From: Sulfurovum sp.
GTDB taxonomy: Bacteria > Campylobacterota > Campylobacteria > Campylobacterales > Sulfurovaceae
Length of the DNA stretch: 64,000 bases
Reading direction: 5' to 3'
Assembly: GCA_030949725.1 (NCBI GenBank)
Contig: JAUZSE010000018.1
Span: 1 to 64,000, forward strand
Numbering within the stretch: the first letter of the stretch is position 1; each line of letters starts with the position of its first letter. Under the pieces are notes generated by a model, which was given only the letters and a program-made list of their open reading frames with translations, had not been told where the DNA came from and searched no databases. The position numbers and the translations under genes were made by a program. Of this stretch, positions 55,273-64,000 are shown in pieces.

Positions 55273-56865
55273 TTATAATCGTGGACCTGCTGATGCATAA
55301 TCAAACTCACCACCATTACCATCATAACGATGGAAATTTTCTTGAAACATACCTGCAAGTTTAATAAGCATTGCATCATAGTCTTCTTTATTGTCCCAAG
55401 TATCTCTAGGGTTAAGCACCGCATTGTCTTTGACACCATCAAGTGTTTTTGGTATTTCAAGATTAAAGAGTGGAAGCGTATCAAATTCAGAATTATTGAT
55501 AGAACCATTTAAAATACCGTCGATACATGCTCTAGTATCTTTAATACTCATACGTTTACCTACACCATAAGGTCCACCTGTCCAACCTGTATTGACAAGA
55601 TATACATTGACATTATGCTCATCAATCTTCTTACCCAAAAGTTTTGCATAAGCAGTAGGATGTAGTGGTAAAAATGCTTCACCAAAACATGCTGAGAATG
55701 TCGCAACAGGTTCAGTAATACCTCTTTCAGTACCAGCCACTTTGGCTGTATATCCTGAAAGGAAATAGTACATCGCCTGCTCTTTTGTAAGCTTAGACAC
55801 GGGAGGTAAGACACCAAAAGCATCCGCAGAAAGAAAGATAATATTATTTGGATGACCTGCTTGAAGATCTTTTTTGTGATTTTTAATATGTTCTATGGGG
55901 TAAGATACACGTGTATTCTCTGTTTTAGAGCCATCCTCATAATCTACTTCACCATTTTCATCTGCAACCACATTTTCCAAAAGTGCATCTTTAATAATAG
56001 CACCATAAATTTCTGGCTCGCTTCTTGAGTCAAGGTTAATTACTTTTGCATAACATCCACCTTCAAAGTTAAAGACACCATGGTCATCCCAACCATGCTC
56101 ATCATCACCAATCAATGCTCTTTTAGGGTCTGTTGAAAGTGTGGTTTTTCCCGTACCTGAAAGTCCGAAGAAAAGACATACATCTTCATCTTTACCTACG
56201 TTTGCTGAACAGTGCATAGAAAGCTTACCTTCCAATGGCAACCAGTAGTTCATCATAGAAAAAATACCTTTTTTCATCTCACCACCGTACCATGTACCAC
56301 CAATGATAGAAACATTATCTTCTACATTAAAAAGCACATATACATCAGAATTCATTCCATATTCTTTGTACTTTTCATTGACTGTTTTACACGCATTGTA
56401 TACAACAAAGTCTGGTTCAAATCTTTCTAGTTCAGCATCTGTAGGACGGATAAACATATTTTTAACAAAGTGTGCCTGCCATGCCACTTCAGAGATAAAA
56501 CGCACAGAACGTTTAGACGCAGCAGATGCACCTGCATAAACATCGGTTACATAAATATTTTTACCAGAAAGTTGCGTAAGAGTAAGGTCTAGTAGTTCGT
56601 CATAAATCTTTTTATCAATTTTAGCATTTACATCACCCCAGGCAATATGTTCATTAGAAGGTGACTGATCAACAAAATATTTATCTTTAGGGCTACGCCC
56701 TGTGAAGATACCGGTATCACACATGGCAGTACCTGATGTAGAAATCTTACACTCTCCACTCTTTACTTCATGCGCTTGTAACTCATCATAACTCAAGTTA
56801 TAGTAAACATCTCCGATGTCTTTTAATCCAAGTTTATCAAGTCCGTTGGGCGTTTTAGTACTCAT
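55273..56865 (-). CDS. pckA: ATP-dependent phosphoenolpyruvate carboxykinase PckA
   Basis: This enzyme of about 530 residues converts oxaloacetate and ATP to PEP, CO2 and ADP, or the reverse. Visible are the kinase-1a loop [11 protein letters not shown], the metal-binding [21 protein letters not shown] region, and the active-site FTGRSPKDK and RVSYPIEHI segments. ATG 56865 has AGAGGAT five bases upstream; in-frame codons before it are not preceded by a binding site. It follows the oxaloacetate decarboxylase genes, so oxaloacetate is their shared metabolite. Confidence 0.95.
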   Translation of the reverse strand: MSTKTPNGLDKLGLKDIGDVYYNLSYDELQAHEVKSGECKISTSGTAMCDTGIFTGRSPKDKYFVDQSPSNEHIAWGDVNAKIDKKIYDELLDLTLTQLSGKNIYVTDVYAGASAASKRSVRFISEVAWQAHFVKNMFIRPTDAELERFEPDFVVYNACKTVNEKYKEYGMNSDVYVLFNVEDNVSIIGGTWYGGEMKKGIFSMMNYWLPLEGKLSMHCSANVGKDEDVCLFFGLSGTGKTTLSTDPKRALIGDDEHGWDDHGVFNFEGGCYAKVINLDSRSEPEIYGAIIKDALLENVVADENGEVDYEDGSKTENTRVSYPIEHIKNHKKDLQAGHPNNIIFLSADAFGVLPPVSKLTKEQAMYYFLSGYTAKVAGTERGITEPVATFSACFGEAFLPLHPTAYAKLLGKKIDEHNVNVYLVNTGWTGGPYGVGKRMSIKDTRACIDGILNGSINNSEFDTLPLFNLEIPKTLDGVKDNAVLNPRDTWDNKEDYDAMLIKLAGMFQENFHRYDGNGGEFDYASAGPRL

Positions 56866-56985
56866 GGTATCCTCTTTGTAGATAGTTAATTTGTATGCTA
56901 AAGCATACATCAAAAAAACATTATTTTTTGATGTATACCTTACATGAAAAAAGGGAAAAGTGATTGTATCACCTTCCCCTTAATA

Positions 56986-58284
56986 TTATTTAAAAATGGA
57001 CAGTAATACACCAGCGGCTACTGCAGAACCGATAACACCAGCTACATTTGGACCCATAGCGTGCATGAGAAGAATGTTACCTGGTTTGGCATCAGAGCCA
57101 ACCTTAGACACAACCCTAGCCGACATTGGGACAGCAGAAACACCTGCTGCTCCTATCAGTGGGTTAATAGGCTCTTTTGAAAACTTATTCATCACTTTAG
57201 CCATAAGTACACCTACTGCTGTACCTGCAGAGAATGCGAGAAGACCAATAACCATGATTCCCATAGTCTCTGCTACTAAGAACTTATCTGCCGCAAGTTT
57301 AGAACCTACACCCAGACCAAGGAAAATAGTCACGACATTAATGAGTGAGTTTTGCATCTCATTTGAAAGTCTATCTACCACACCTGATTCTTTAGCAAAG
57401 TTACCAAATGTAAATGCCCCAATAAGTGGTGCAGACTCTGGAATAATCATTATCGTAAGTAACAATACAAGAAGAGGAAAGAAAAGTTTTTCAAGTCTAT
57501 GTACTTTTCTACCTGTTTTCATCACAATCTTACGTTCTTCTTCTGTGGTTAGAAGCTTCATTATCGGAGGCTGAATCACAGGTACCAGTGCCATATATGA
57601 ATACGCAGCCACTGCAATTGCTCCCAACATATCTGGTGCCAGTCTATTGGCAATAAAGATAGAAGTTGGACCATCTGCTCCACCAATAATAGAGATAGCT
57701 GAAGCATCCTGTAAAGAGAACCCTATCGCTACAGCACCAATTAGTGAACCAAAGATACCAAACTGTGCAGCCCCACCAAGGATCGCTGTTTTAGGATTGG
57801 CCAAGAGTGGTCCAAAGTCTGTCATCGCCCCAACACCCATAAAAATGAGCAGAGGGAAAAATTCATTGGCTATACCCATATTGTAGATGATACCAAGCAT
57901 ACCGTGTTCACCACCCATACCTGCTAAAGGAATGTTGGCTAGTAACCCTCCAAATGCAATAGGAATAAGAAGTAGTGGTTCAAAGTTTTTAGCAATCGCT
58001 AAATAAAAGAGAATAAACACAAGAAGGATCATAATAATGCGACCCAAAGAGGATTCAAACCAAGTCATCTCTCTTTCATAAGCCACACCTTTAGGTTCAG
58101 ATGTTTTTTCTCCATCATTTAAATCAATAATAGCATTAACCCCTGTTGTTTCCCAAAAACTTACCAACAGTTCATTAACCGTTTTGGATTGGTACTCTTT
58201 TTCTACTTCTGCACTTGCCTGTAGCATAGATGTAGAAGCCCAAAAAACAAACAATAACGAAAGTAAAAAGTGTTTAAGCTTCAT
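56986..58284 (-). CDS. oadB: Oxaloacetate decarboxylase beta subunit (Na+ pump)
   Basis: A 432-residue polytopic inner-membrane protein with an N-terminal signal-like segment and about ten helices. Conserved blocks of the Na+-transporting decarboxylase family are [39 protein letters not shown], and the end part [19 protein letters not shown] with [18 protein letters not shown]. It couples carboxybiotin decarboxylation to Na+ export. It follows oadA with two bases between. Confidence 0.93.
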   Translation of the reverse strand: MKLKHFLLSLLFVFWASTSMLQASAEVEKEYQSKTVNELLVSFWETTGVNAIIDLNDGEKTSEPKGVAYEREMTWFESSLGRIIMILLVFILFYLAIAKNFEPLLLIPIAFGGLLANIPLAGMGGEHGMLGIIYNMGIANEFFPLLIFMGVGAMTDFGPLLANPKTAILGGAAQFGIFGSLIGAVAIGFSLQDASAISIIGGADGPTSIFIANRLAPDMLGAIAVAAYSYMALVPVIQPPIMKLLTTEEERKIVMKTGRKVHRLEKLFFPLLVLLLTIMIIPESAPLIGAFTFGNFAKESGVVDRLSNEMQNSLINVVTIFLGLGVGSKLAADKFLVAETMGIMVIGLLAFSAGTAVGVLMAKVMNKFSKEPINPLIGAAGVSAVPMSARVVSKVGSDAKPGNILLMHAMGPNVAGVIGSAVAAGVLLSIFK

Positions 58285-58286
58285 GC

Positions 58287-60073
58287 TTAGTCCATTGTGG
58301 CTAAAAGTTGTGCGTCTGCAACTGAATCATTGACATTGACATTAATAGTTGCAATTTTACCTGCTTTAGGTGCAGTAATATCAATTTCCATTTTCATCGC
58401 TTCAAGGATCATAATAACATCACCCTCTGCTACTGTATCGCCTGGGTTTTTAGTGATTTTCCAAACATTACCTGGTGTTTGAGAATTGATCTCTAGAGAT
58501 CCTGCACCACCAGCTATTGCTGCCGGTGCTGCTGCTTCAGCCACAGCAGTTGCTGGTGCAATTTGAATATCACCCTCACCTTCTGCTACCTGTACACTAT
58601 ATTGTTTACCATCTACTACTACTGTATAATTTCCTGCCATTTCTTCATCTCCACTACAATTATTTTTACCTTTTCTAACCATGAGAGGACTTTCACCCTT
58701 CAAGAACGCAATACCTTTTTGATCACAAGCTCCAGCAATGAAAATATTTTCATCTGTCGTTTCCAATCCTTCATCTTCTAAGACTTTAGTCCAATGTGCT
58801 ATAGATTTCTTTTCATCTCTATCCGCAATGTCCAAAGGATTTTCTGTGGTTGGGTCTAGTTTAAGTTTTTGAGATGCAAGTTCAATGATCTCTTTATCCG
58901 CTTCTACTGGTGTTTTACCAAAATAACCAAGCACCATACGTCCATATCCTGGAGCAATCTGCTTCCAAGGACCAAACATTACGTTTGCATACGCTTGTTG
59001 CCAGTAAAATTGACTCACAGGGGTTACAGATGTACCGTAACCTCCACGTTCAACCACTTCTTTCATCGCAGCAATCACAGAATCAAACTTCTCAAGTTCC
59101 CCAGAATCTCTCATCATTTGCGTGTTGGCAGTCAAAGCACCACCAGGCATAGGTGAGAAAGGGATAAGAGGAGAAACTTGCGTTGCTTCAGGTGGTATCA
59201 AATATTCTTGAAGACACTCTTTTAGTCTCTCCTCATATTTAAGTATTTTATCTAGTTTTAAATCGCCAAGATTATAGTTTGTACCTTTTGTTGCATGAAG
59301 CATAGTCAATATATCTGGCTGAGATGTCCCACCACTTACTGGTGATGCTGCCATATCTATACCATTTGCTCCTGCTTCAAGTGCAGCCAAATATGCCGCT
59401 ACCGAAACACCCGCGGTCTCATGCGTATGTAGTCTAAGGTGTACAGAATCGCCAAGAAGTTTTCTAGCCATAGAGATGGTCTCATATACTTTATGTGGAT
59501 TTGCTGTACCTGAAGCATCTTTGAAACATACAGAATCAAAATCAATACCTGAATCTAAAATATTTTTAAGCGTTTTTTTTATAAAAAGGTACATCATGTG
59601 CGCCTTGACATCCTGGAGGAAGATCCATCATTGTCACTACTACTTCATGATCTAAACCATGTTTTTTAATCATTTCTGCAGAAAATGCAAGATTGTTTAC
59701 ATCGTTTAATGCGTCAAAGTTACGTACCGTAGTGGTACCATGTTTTTTGAACATTTTTGCAAAAAGATCTATCATCTCACGAGAGCCAGTATCTAGCATC
59801 ACCGTGTTAATACCACGTGAAAGTACTTGCAAGTTTGCATCTGGTCCTACAATCTCTCTAAAACCATCCATCATTTCAAATGCATCTTCTTGCAAATAGA
59901 AATAAAGTGATTGGAATCGTGCTCCACCACCAAATTCGAAGTGATTAATCCCTGCTTTTTTCGCTGCTTCTACTGCAGGAAAAAAAGTCATCCATAAGTA
60001 CGCGACCACCAAAAACAGACTGAAATCCGTCTCTAAAAGTTGTGTCCATTATATCAATATATTTTTTAGCCAT
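58287..60073 (-). pseudogene. oadA: Oxaloacetate decarboxylase alpha subunit, two frameshifts
   Basis: ATG 60073 (AAGGT upstream) opens MDTTFRDGFQSVFGGRV, the DRE-TIM carboxyltransferase start. The frame is lost in the A7 run at 59980-59986 (one base too long), continues AGINHFEFGGGARFQSLYFYL, and is lost again at the T8 run at 59573-59580. The last frame carries VCFKDASGTANPHKVYETI, RLHTHETAGVSVAAYL, the PYC_OADA domain, and the biotinyl end ILEAMKMEIDIT (biotin-Lys). Restored, it is about 595 residues. oadG and oadB on either side favour decarboxylase over pyruvate carboxylase B. Confidence 0.88.
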
Positions 60074-60103
60074 TTATCTACCTTGCATTTTATGATTTAT
60101 CAT

Positions 60104-60337
60104 TTATTTACTCTTACGAAACTCTGTAACCGCTGCAATAATTGCTGCGACATGATGTGCTTCGTCAGCTTTACCCGCATTAGCAGGTATAGCAGGTGCT
60201 TCTTCAGGGAAAAACTTAGCAATAAGTTTTGCCTGAAAATTGACCACAATTATAAGTATAATAAGAAATATAAATACAACTGTCATTCCCAACATCATAA
60301 ACTTCACACTTTCGAGTATATTATCAACATTATCCAT
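60104..60337 (-). CDS. oadG: Oxaloacetate decarboxylase gamma subunit
   Basis: This 77-residue protein has one N-terminal membrane helix (MMLGMTVVFIFLIILIIVV) and the OadG family pattern, followed by a short cytoplasmic region with Pro/Ala and two His residues before AIIAAVTEFRK. The gamma subunit anchors alpha to beta and may bind zinc. It is the first gene of oadG-oadA-oadB. Confidence 0.86.
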   Translation of the reverse strand: MDNVDNILESVKFMMLGMTVVFIFLIILIIVVNFQAKLIAKFFPEEAPAIPANAGKADEAHHVAAIIAAVTEFRKSK

Positions 60338-60410
60338 CTTAGTCTCACTTTCTGTAGTTATAGCCCAAATATTAAAACATTTTTGCTTGTTATTAGGTAA
60401 AAAGGGGTAA

Positions 60411-61793
60411 TTATCTTCTCTTTTTTCTACGATTGTTATTTCGTGTAGCTTTTTGTTCCCCTATATACCCTTGAAGCATTTCATCCACTGTATTTTGATC
60501 ATACCCGATTTGAGAACCCACGTTCTGTTTTTCTTGCTCAAGCAAACGGGACATTAACTTTTCTAAAAGTAATTTTTGATCCATATCGCCCATATACTCC
60601 AACATATCTACTACATCGTTATGCATAGGGATATCTCTGATCTGTTCTGCCAAATACTCACGTCCAGAATCATCAAGACCTGCACCACCCTGAATAGTTG
60701 CTAGACGCATCTCTGCACCTACTTCTTTTTGTATGCGTTGAAGCTCTTTGAACTCTTCAGGTGTGACCAGTGTAATTGCTTGTCCACTTTTTCCTGCACG
60801 TCCTGTACGACCTATGCGGTGTACATAAGATTGTGGATCAAAAGGTATATGATAATTAAAGACATGCGACACATCTTTTACATCAAGACCACGTGCTGCT
60901 ACATCTGTAGCAACCATAATCTTCGTTTCCCCTCTTCTGTAGCCTTTTATCACAGCTTCTCTGTCTCTTTGCTCTAAATCTCCATGTAAACCAGTAGCAT
61001 TAAATCCTAAGGCTTGTAAATGCTCCGCCAATCTGTCTACTTCACGCTTCATACGACAAAAAATGATACATTTATTGGTATCTTCTGTTTCCAAAAGTTT
61101 GACAATAGCCTCATCTCTTTGACTCTCACTGATCACATAATACCGTTGCTCTATAATATTATTGGTGGTCTCTGCATCACCCACAACAGATAAAAATTCA
61201 GGTTGATATAAAATATTGCTTGCCAATTCTTTGATCGGTTCTGGCATGGTTGCTGAAAAAAGTAATGTTTGTCTATTTTGAGGTATATATTCAAAGATTT
61301 CTTTAATTTCCTCTAAGAAGCCCATATCAAGCATTTCATCTGCTTCATCAAGTACGACTATCTCTGGGTTAAAAACATCAATTTTACCTTTTTTGTATAA
61401 GTCCTTGAGTCTTCCCGGTGTTGCCACAACGATTTGAACACCCTTGTGAATAAGCGCGATTTGTCGTCCATACCCTACCCCACCATACACGGTTAATGTT
61501 CTAATACCTGCAAAACGTCCAAGATGATACAGTTCATCTGCCACCTGCGTTGCCAACTCTCTTGTGGGTGTTATGACCAAGGCTCTTTCTATCTCACCTT
61601 TGGCAAGTTTATCCATCATAGGCAGACCAAATGCGGCTGTTTTTCCTGTACCTGTATGTGCTTGTCCTACCATATCAGAGCCATTGGCGATGATTGGTAT
61701 GGCTTGTTCTTGTATAGGGCTAGGCTCTTTAAAGCCTGCTACCATCACACCTTTTGCGATGTCACGGTGAAAATTAAACTCAGAAAATTTCAT
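60411..61793 (-). CDS. DEAD-box ATP-dependent RNA helicase
   Basis: This intact 460-residue helicase shows the Q motif PSPIQEQAIPI, AHTGTGKTAAFG, PTRELATQVADEL, VLDEADEMLDMGF, FSATMPEP, then helicase-C motifs CRMKREVDRLAEHL, VATDVAARGLDVK and HRIGRTGRAGKSG, plus a C-terminal extension ending in NNNRRKKRR. It resembles the DeaD/CsdA type used in ribosome assembly and RNA decay, but lacks a recognisable DbpA-type RNA-binding domain. It is different from the RhlE-like gene at 51.2-52.5 kb. Confidence 0.9.
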   Translation of the reverse strand: MKFSEFNFHRDIAKGVMVAGFKEPSPIQEQAIPIIANGSDMVGQAHTGTGKTAAFGLPMMDKLAKGEIERALVITPTRELATQVADELYHLGRFAGIRTLTVYGGVGYGRQIALIHKGVQIVVATPGRLKDLYKKGKIDVFNPEIVVLDEADEMLDMGFLEEIKEIFEYIPQNRQTLLFSATMPEPIKELASNILYQPEFLSVVGDAETTNNIIEQRYYVISESQRDEAIVKLLETEDTNKCIIFCRMKREVDRLAEHLQALGFNATGLHGDLEQRDREAVIKGYRRGETKIMVATDVAARGLDVKDVSHVFNYHIPFDPQSYVHRIGRTGRAGKSGQAITLVTPEEFKELQRIQKEVGAEMRLATIQGGAGLDDSGREYLAEQIRDIPMHNDVVDMLEYMGDMDQKLLLEKLMSRLLEQEKQNVGSQIGYDQNTVDEMLQGYIGEQKATRNNNRRKKRR

Positions 61794-61873
61794 ACTATTA
61801 TACCTTCATAATAAATGTCCAAAAATATCTTTGAACTTAAAAGAGCTTCCAAAGGAAACTCTATAAATCCACC

Positions 61874-62639
61874 CTATAGTAGCATCAACAATATAATGCC
61901 AAAAAGTATCCTATAAATACCAAATGCCACAAAAGTAAAACGCTCTATAAAAACAAGAAAAAGTTTAATAGTAATGTATGCCACTACAAATGCCACTATA
62001 AAGCCGATGATAAAAGCTCCCCAGTTTGCATCTGCAAAATCCTGATAATGTTTAAGTAAGTCATATCCACTGACAGCTGCCATCACAGGAATAGCCAGTA
62101 AAAAGGAAAACTCCATAGATGTTTTTCTATCTAGTCCTACAAGTAAGCCACCGATAATAGTAGCACCTGCTCTACTTGTCCCAGGTATAAGTGAAAATAT
62201 CTGTGCAAACCCCACCCAAAGTGCTTGTTTATAATTTACTTTTTCTACATGCGTGACATGTGCTTTTTTTTCTTCATAAAAATATTCCACGATGAGGAAA
62301 ATCACACCACCGATGATGAACATCCAAGCAACAATCTCAACATTAAAAAGTGTTTTGATTACATCTTTAAAGATGAAACCGATAACAGCAAGAGGAAGAA
62401 ATGCTACAAGGAGTTTCATCCATGAGATCCACTTTTTTGAAAGTCATTTTTTCTTTGTAGATAAGCATCACAGCCAGAATCGCTGCAAATTGTATAATCA
62501 CTTCATAGGCTTTAATCAAAGCACTCTCTTCTATACCCAAAAATTTACTAGCGACGATCATATGCCCTGTTGAAGAAATGGGCAAAAACTCTGTAAAACC
62601 TTCGATAATACCTATGATTATCGCCTGAAAAATATCCAT
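61874..62639 (-). pseudogene. uppP: Undecaprenyl-diphosphatase UppP, one frameshift
   Basis: UppP (BacA) recycles undecaprenyl pyrophosphate. The first frame has [23 protein letters not shown] with the catalytic Glu-rich motif, to TFKKVDL. An extra base near 62423 moves reading to the frame with [35 protein letters not shown] (second active-site motif), and five more helices. Restored, it is about 254 residues with eight helices, normal for the family. A break in such a central enzyme is more likely a sequence error than a real loss. Confidence 0.88.
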
Positions 62640-62654
62640 CTATTTCCTTGTCTC

Positions 62655-62727
62655 GTAGGGTGTTGTCTCCCGACAACACCTTTTATATTTTGCAAATTAT
62701 CGGTGTTGTGAGGACACAACACCCTAC
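62655..62727. repeat. Pair of inverted REP-like palindromes
   Basis: Two related hairpin units lie head to head. Unit 1 pairs GGTGTTGTC with GACAACACC (62659-62680); unit 2 pairs GGTGTTGTG with CACAACACC (62702-62723). Each unit is bordered by GTAGG or its complement, so the whole region is also a long inverted repeat. The stop codon of the ABC gene is inside unit 2. The arrangement resembles REP/BIME elements; it may also act as a transcript-stabilising or terminating structure. Confidence 0.65.
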
Positions 62728-64000
62728 AGCATTTGCGAAAAATAGCTTTCATCTTTAGACAGTAGTTCCTTAGGAGTACCACTGTCTACTACTTTACCAT
62801 CTTCAAGCACATAGATAAACTCTGCACTTTTAATGGTGCTTAGCCTATGTGCGATAGTAATCACCGTCTTTTCAGACAAAAAGTTATGAAGTGCTTCAAA
62901 AAGTTTCACCTCTGTATGCACATCCAACGCTGATGTAGATTCATCAAAAATGACCACTTTAGGATCACTCAATATCATACGTGCGATAGCAACCCTTTGT
63001 CTCTGTCCCCCACTGAGCTTAATACCATCTTTTCCAACAAGCGTATTAAGTCCCAAATCTAACCCTGCTATGACATCATCAAGTTGTGCGATATACAATG
63101 CTTTTCTCACTGCATCTTCACCATACTCTTTGCCAAGCGTTAGATTAAACAACATTGTATCATTAAAAAGTTTAGGATGTTGCAATATAAGATGAATATT
63201 TTCTCTAATGGTTGATAGTTTGAGCATTTTGTTAGATACAGAACCGTACATTATTTCACCTTCATTAAGCGGATAAAACCCAACCAAAATGTTTGAAAGT
63301 GTAGTCTTACCAGAGCCGCTAGCACCCACAATGGCAACTTTAGATCCCTTTTCAATTTGCATATTAATATTTGTTAATATGTTTTTACCTTTTTGATAAG
63401 AAAAAGAAAGATTTTTAAGTTCAATATTAAGTGCGAGTTCTCCTAAAAAGGGATTATGTTCTTCTTTAACTTCAGGTTCTTGTTCCATCTCATAAATACT
63501 CTCTATACGCTGACACGCCGCTTTTGCCGTCGAAAGTACATACTGAAAGTTTATGATGTCTTGTATGGGTGTCACCATCACCCAAAGGTATGAGAACACT
63601 GCCAGCATAAGCCCTACTGAGAGATCAGAATATGCCACAGCCAAGATACTTACCGCTCTAAAAATCTCATATCCTCCTAGAAAAACTAAAAAAGAATACT
63701 TCATGGCTCTCTCACTTTTATAGCCATAGTTCACAGCATGGGAGCGTAATTCATCTGCCTTTATACGACTCTGTTCAAAAAAGTATTCTTCTTTGTTTGC
63801 TGCACGTATCTGATGAAAGAGTTCCAGTGTTTCTGTAAGACTTGACTGAAAAAGCTCAATAGCCTTATTTTCTTCTTTCTTCAACACACCAATGTTTCGT
63901 GCCAGTTTCACCGTAAAAAGAATCACGATAGGATTGGTGATAAGTATAAAAATAGCCAACTGCCAGTGTATCCATAGTAAAATTACAGCAGAAAAAACAA
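62724..64000 (-). CDS. MsbA-like ABC exporter, N-terminus beyond window
   Basis: The open frame continues past a TTG at 63959 to the right window edge (VFSAVILLWIHWQ upstream), so about 425 residues of a longer protein are visible. The transmembrane part is followed by the nucleotide-binding domain: Walker A GASGSGKTTLSN, Q-loop LILQHPKLF, signature LSGGQRQRVAIAR, Walker B VVIFDEST, H-loop IAHRLS. It resembles lipid A or drug half-transporter exporters. Its stop lies in the REP-like repeat. It is on the same strand as uppP. Confidence 0.86.
   Translation of the reverse strand, partial: VFSAVILLWIHWQLAIFILITNPIVILFTVKLARNIGVLKKEENKAIELFQSSLTETLELFHQIRAANKEEYFFEQSRIKADELRSHAVNYGYKSERAMKYSFLVFLGGYEIFRAVSILAVAYSDLSVGLMLAVFSYLWVMVTPIQDIINFQYVLSTAKAACQRIESIYEMEQEPEVKEEHNPFLGELALNIELKNLSFSYQKGKNILTNINMQIEKGSKVAIVGASGSGKTTLSNILVGFYPLNEGEIMYGSVSNKMLKLSTIRENIHLILQHPKLFNDTMLFNLTLGKEYGEDAVRKALYIAQLDDVIAGLDLGLNTLVGKDGIKLSGGQRQRVAIARMILSDPKVVIFDESTSALDVHTEVKLFEALHNFLSEKTVITIAHRLSTIKSAEFIYVLEDGKVVDSGTPKELLSKDESYFSQML

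Noticed and set aside
56996-57574. Long plus-strand open frames opposite oadB, secA and other genes
   Set aside because: They are antisense shadows of strongly conserved genes, with low-complexity translations and no binding sites.
58287-60073. Pyruvate carboxylase subunit B as primary call
   Set aside because: The sequences are homologous, but oadG and oadB are directly adjacent, so the decarboxylase alpha subunit is preferred.
1-64000. tRNA, rRNA, CRISPR arrays and riboswitches
   Set aside because: I looked for acceptor/T-loop patterns, regular repeats and known leader motifs in the intergenic gaps and saw none; a covariance search could still find weak ones.

Overview
The window looks like the chromosome of a mesophilic or marine Campylobacterota bacterium, most likely Sulfurovum or Sulfurimonas-like. 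The reasons are low GC, densely packed overlapping genes, a short single-domain ArgA, and a gene order mrdA - membrane protein - (argA) - engB - lptA - lptC - kdsC - (hisB) - rlpA that matches, from memory, the Campylobacter jejuni Cj0646-Cj0652 neighbourhood. The placement rests on recognition, not on a search.

Layout. 1-10 kb: a HemF-like gene cut by the window edge, a small lipoprotein, queC, ybeY, a Ca2+/cation antiporter, then a minus-strand envelope cluster (mrdA to rlpA). 10-18.5 kb: moxR-DUF58-transglutaminase genes, ctpA, purC-purS-purQ, plsC. 18.5-28.8 kb: a disrupted crcB, an rmuC that lacks its nuclease domain, lolA, secA, lolC/E, an AsmA-like giant and mltG.

28.9-42 kb: a chromosomal integron. 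An integron-type tyrosine recombinase (intI, minus strand, two frameshifts) faces away from at least six gene cassettes. Each cassette is bounded by an attC site with a GTT crossover triplet. Cargo: an alpha/beta hydrolase with two small membrane proteins; a SAM methyltransferase; an ORF-less mini-cassette; a glycine-rich secreted repeat protein with a GIY-YIG protein; a cytosine methyltransferase with an HNH nuclease; and a roughly 5.5 kb cassette with two adenine methyltransferases (one fused to a PD-(D/E)XK nuclease) and a cytosine methyltransferase. The cargo is dominated by restriction-modification. The last attC is cut by an IS3-family element, whose right tip is itself interrupted by an ISAs1-family element with a perfect 10-bp target duplication.

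44.6-51.2 kb: two tiny membrane proteins behind a near-consensus promoter that implies a leaderless mRNA, truD, and a compact five-gene accessory Hsp70 operon (helical-repeat protein, J protein with a degenerate HPD motif, GrpE-like, HscC-like Hsp70, zinc-ribbon peptide). 51.2-64 kb: RhlE-like helicase, CorC-type transporter, MgtE, PEP carboxykinase, the sodium-pumping oxaloacetate decarboxylase genes oadG-oadA-oadB, a second DEAD helicase, uppP, and an MsbA-like ABC exporter cut by the right edge.

Caution: from 18.6 kb rightward many genes, including housekeeping ones (truD, mgtE, oadA, uppP), carry single-base frameshifts. About half lie in homopolymers. None was found in the first 18.5 kb. 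Uncorrected long-read indels are the simplest explanation, so most 'pseudogene' labels here describe the sequence as given and need not reflect biology. I saw no tRNA, rRNA or CRISPR array, and no gene-free stretch longer than about 300 bases.
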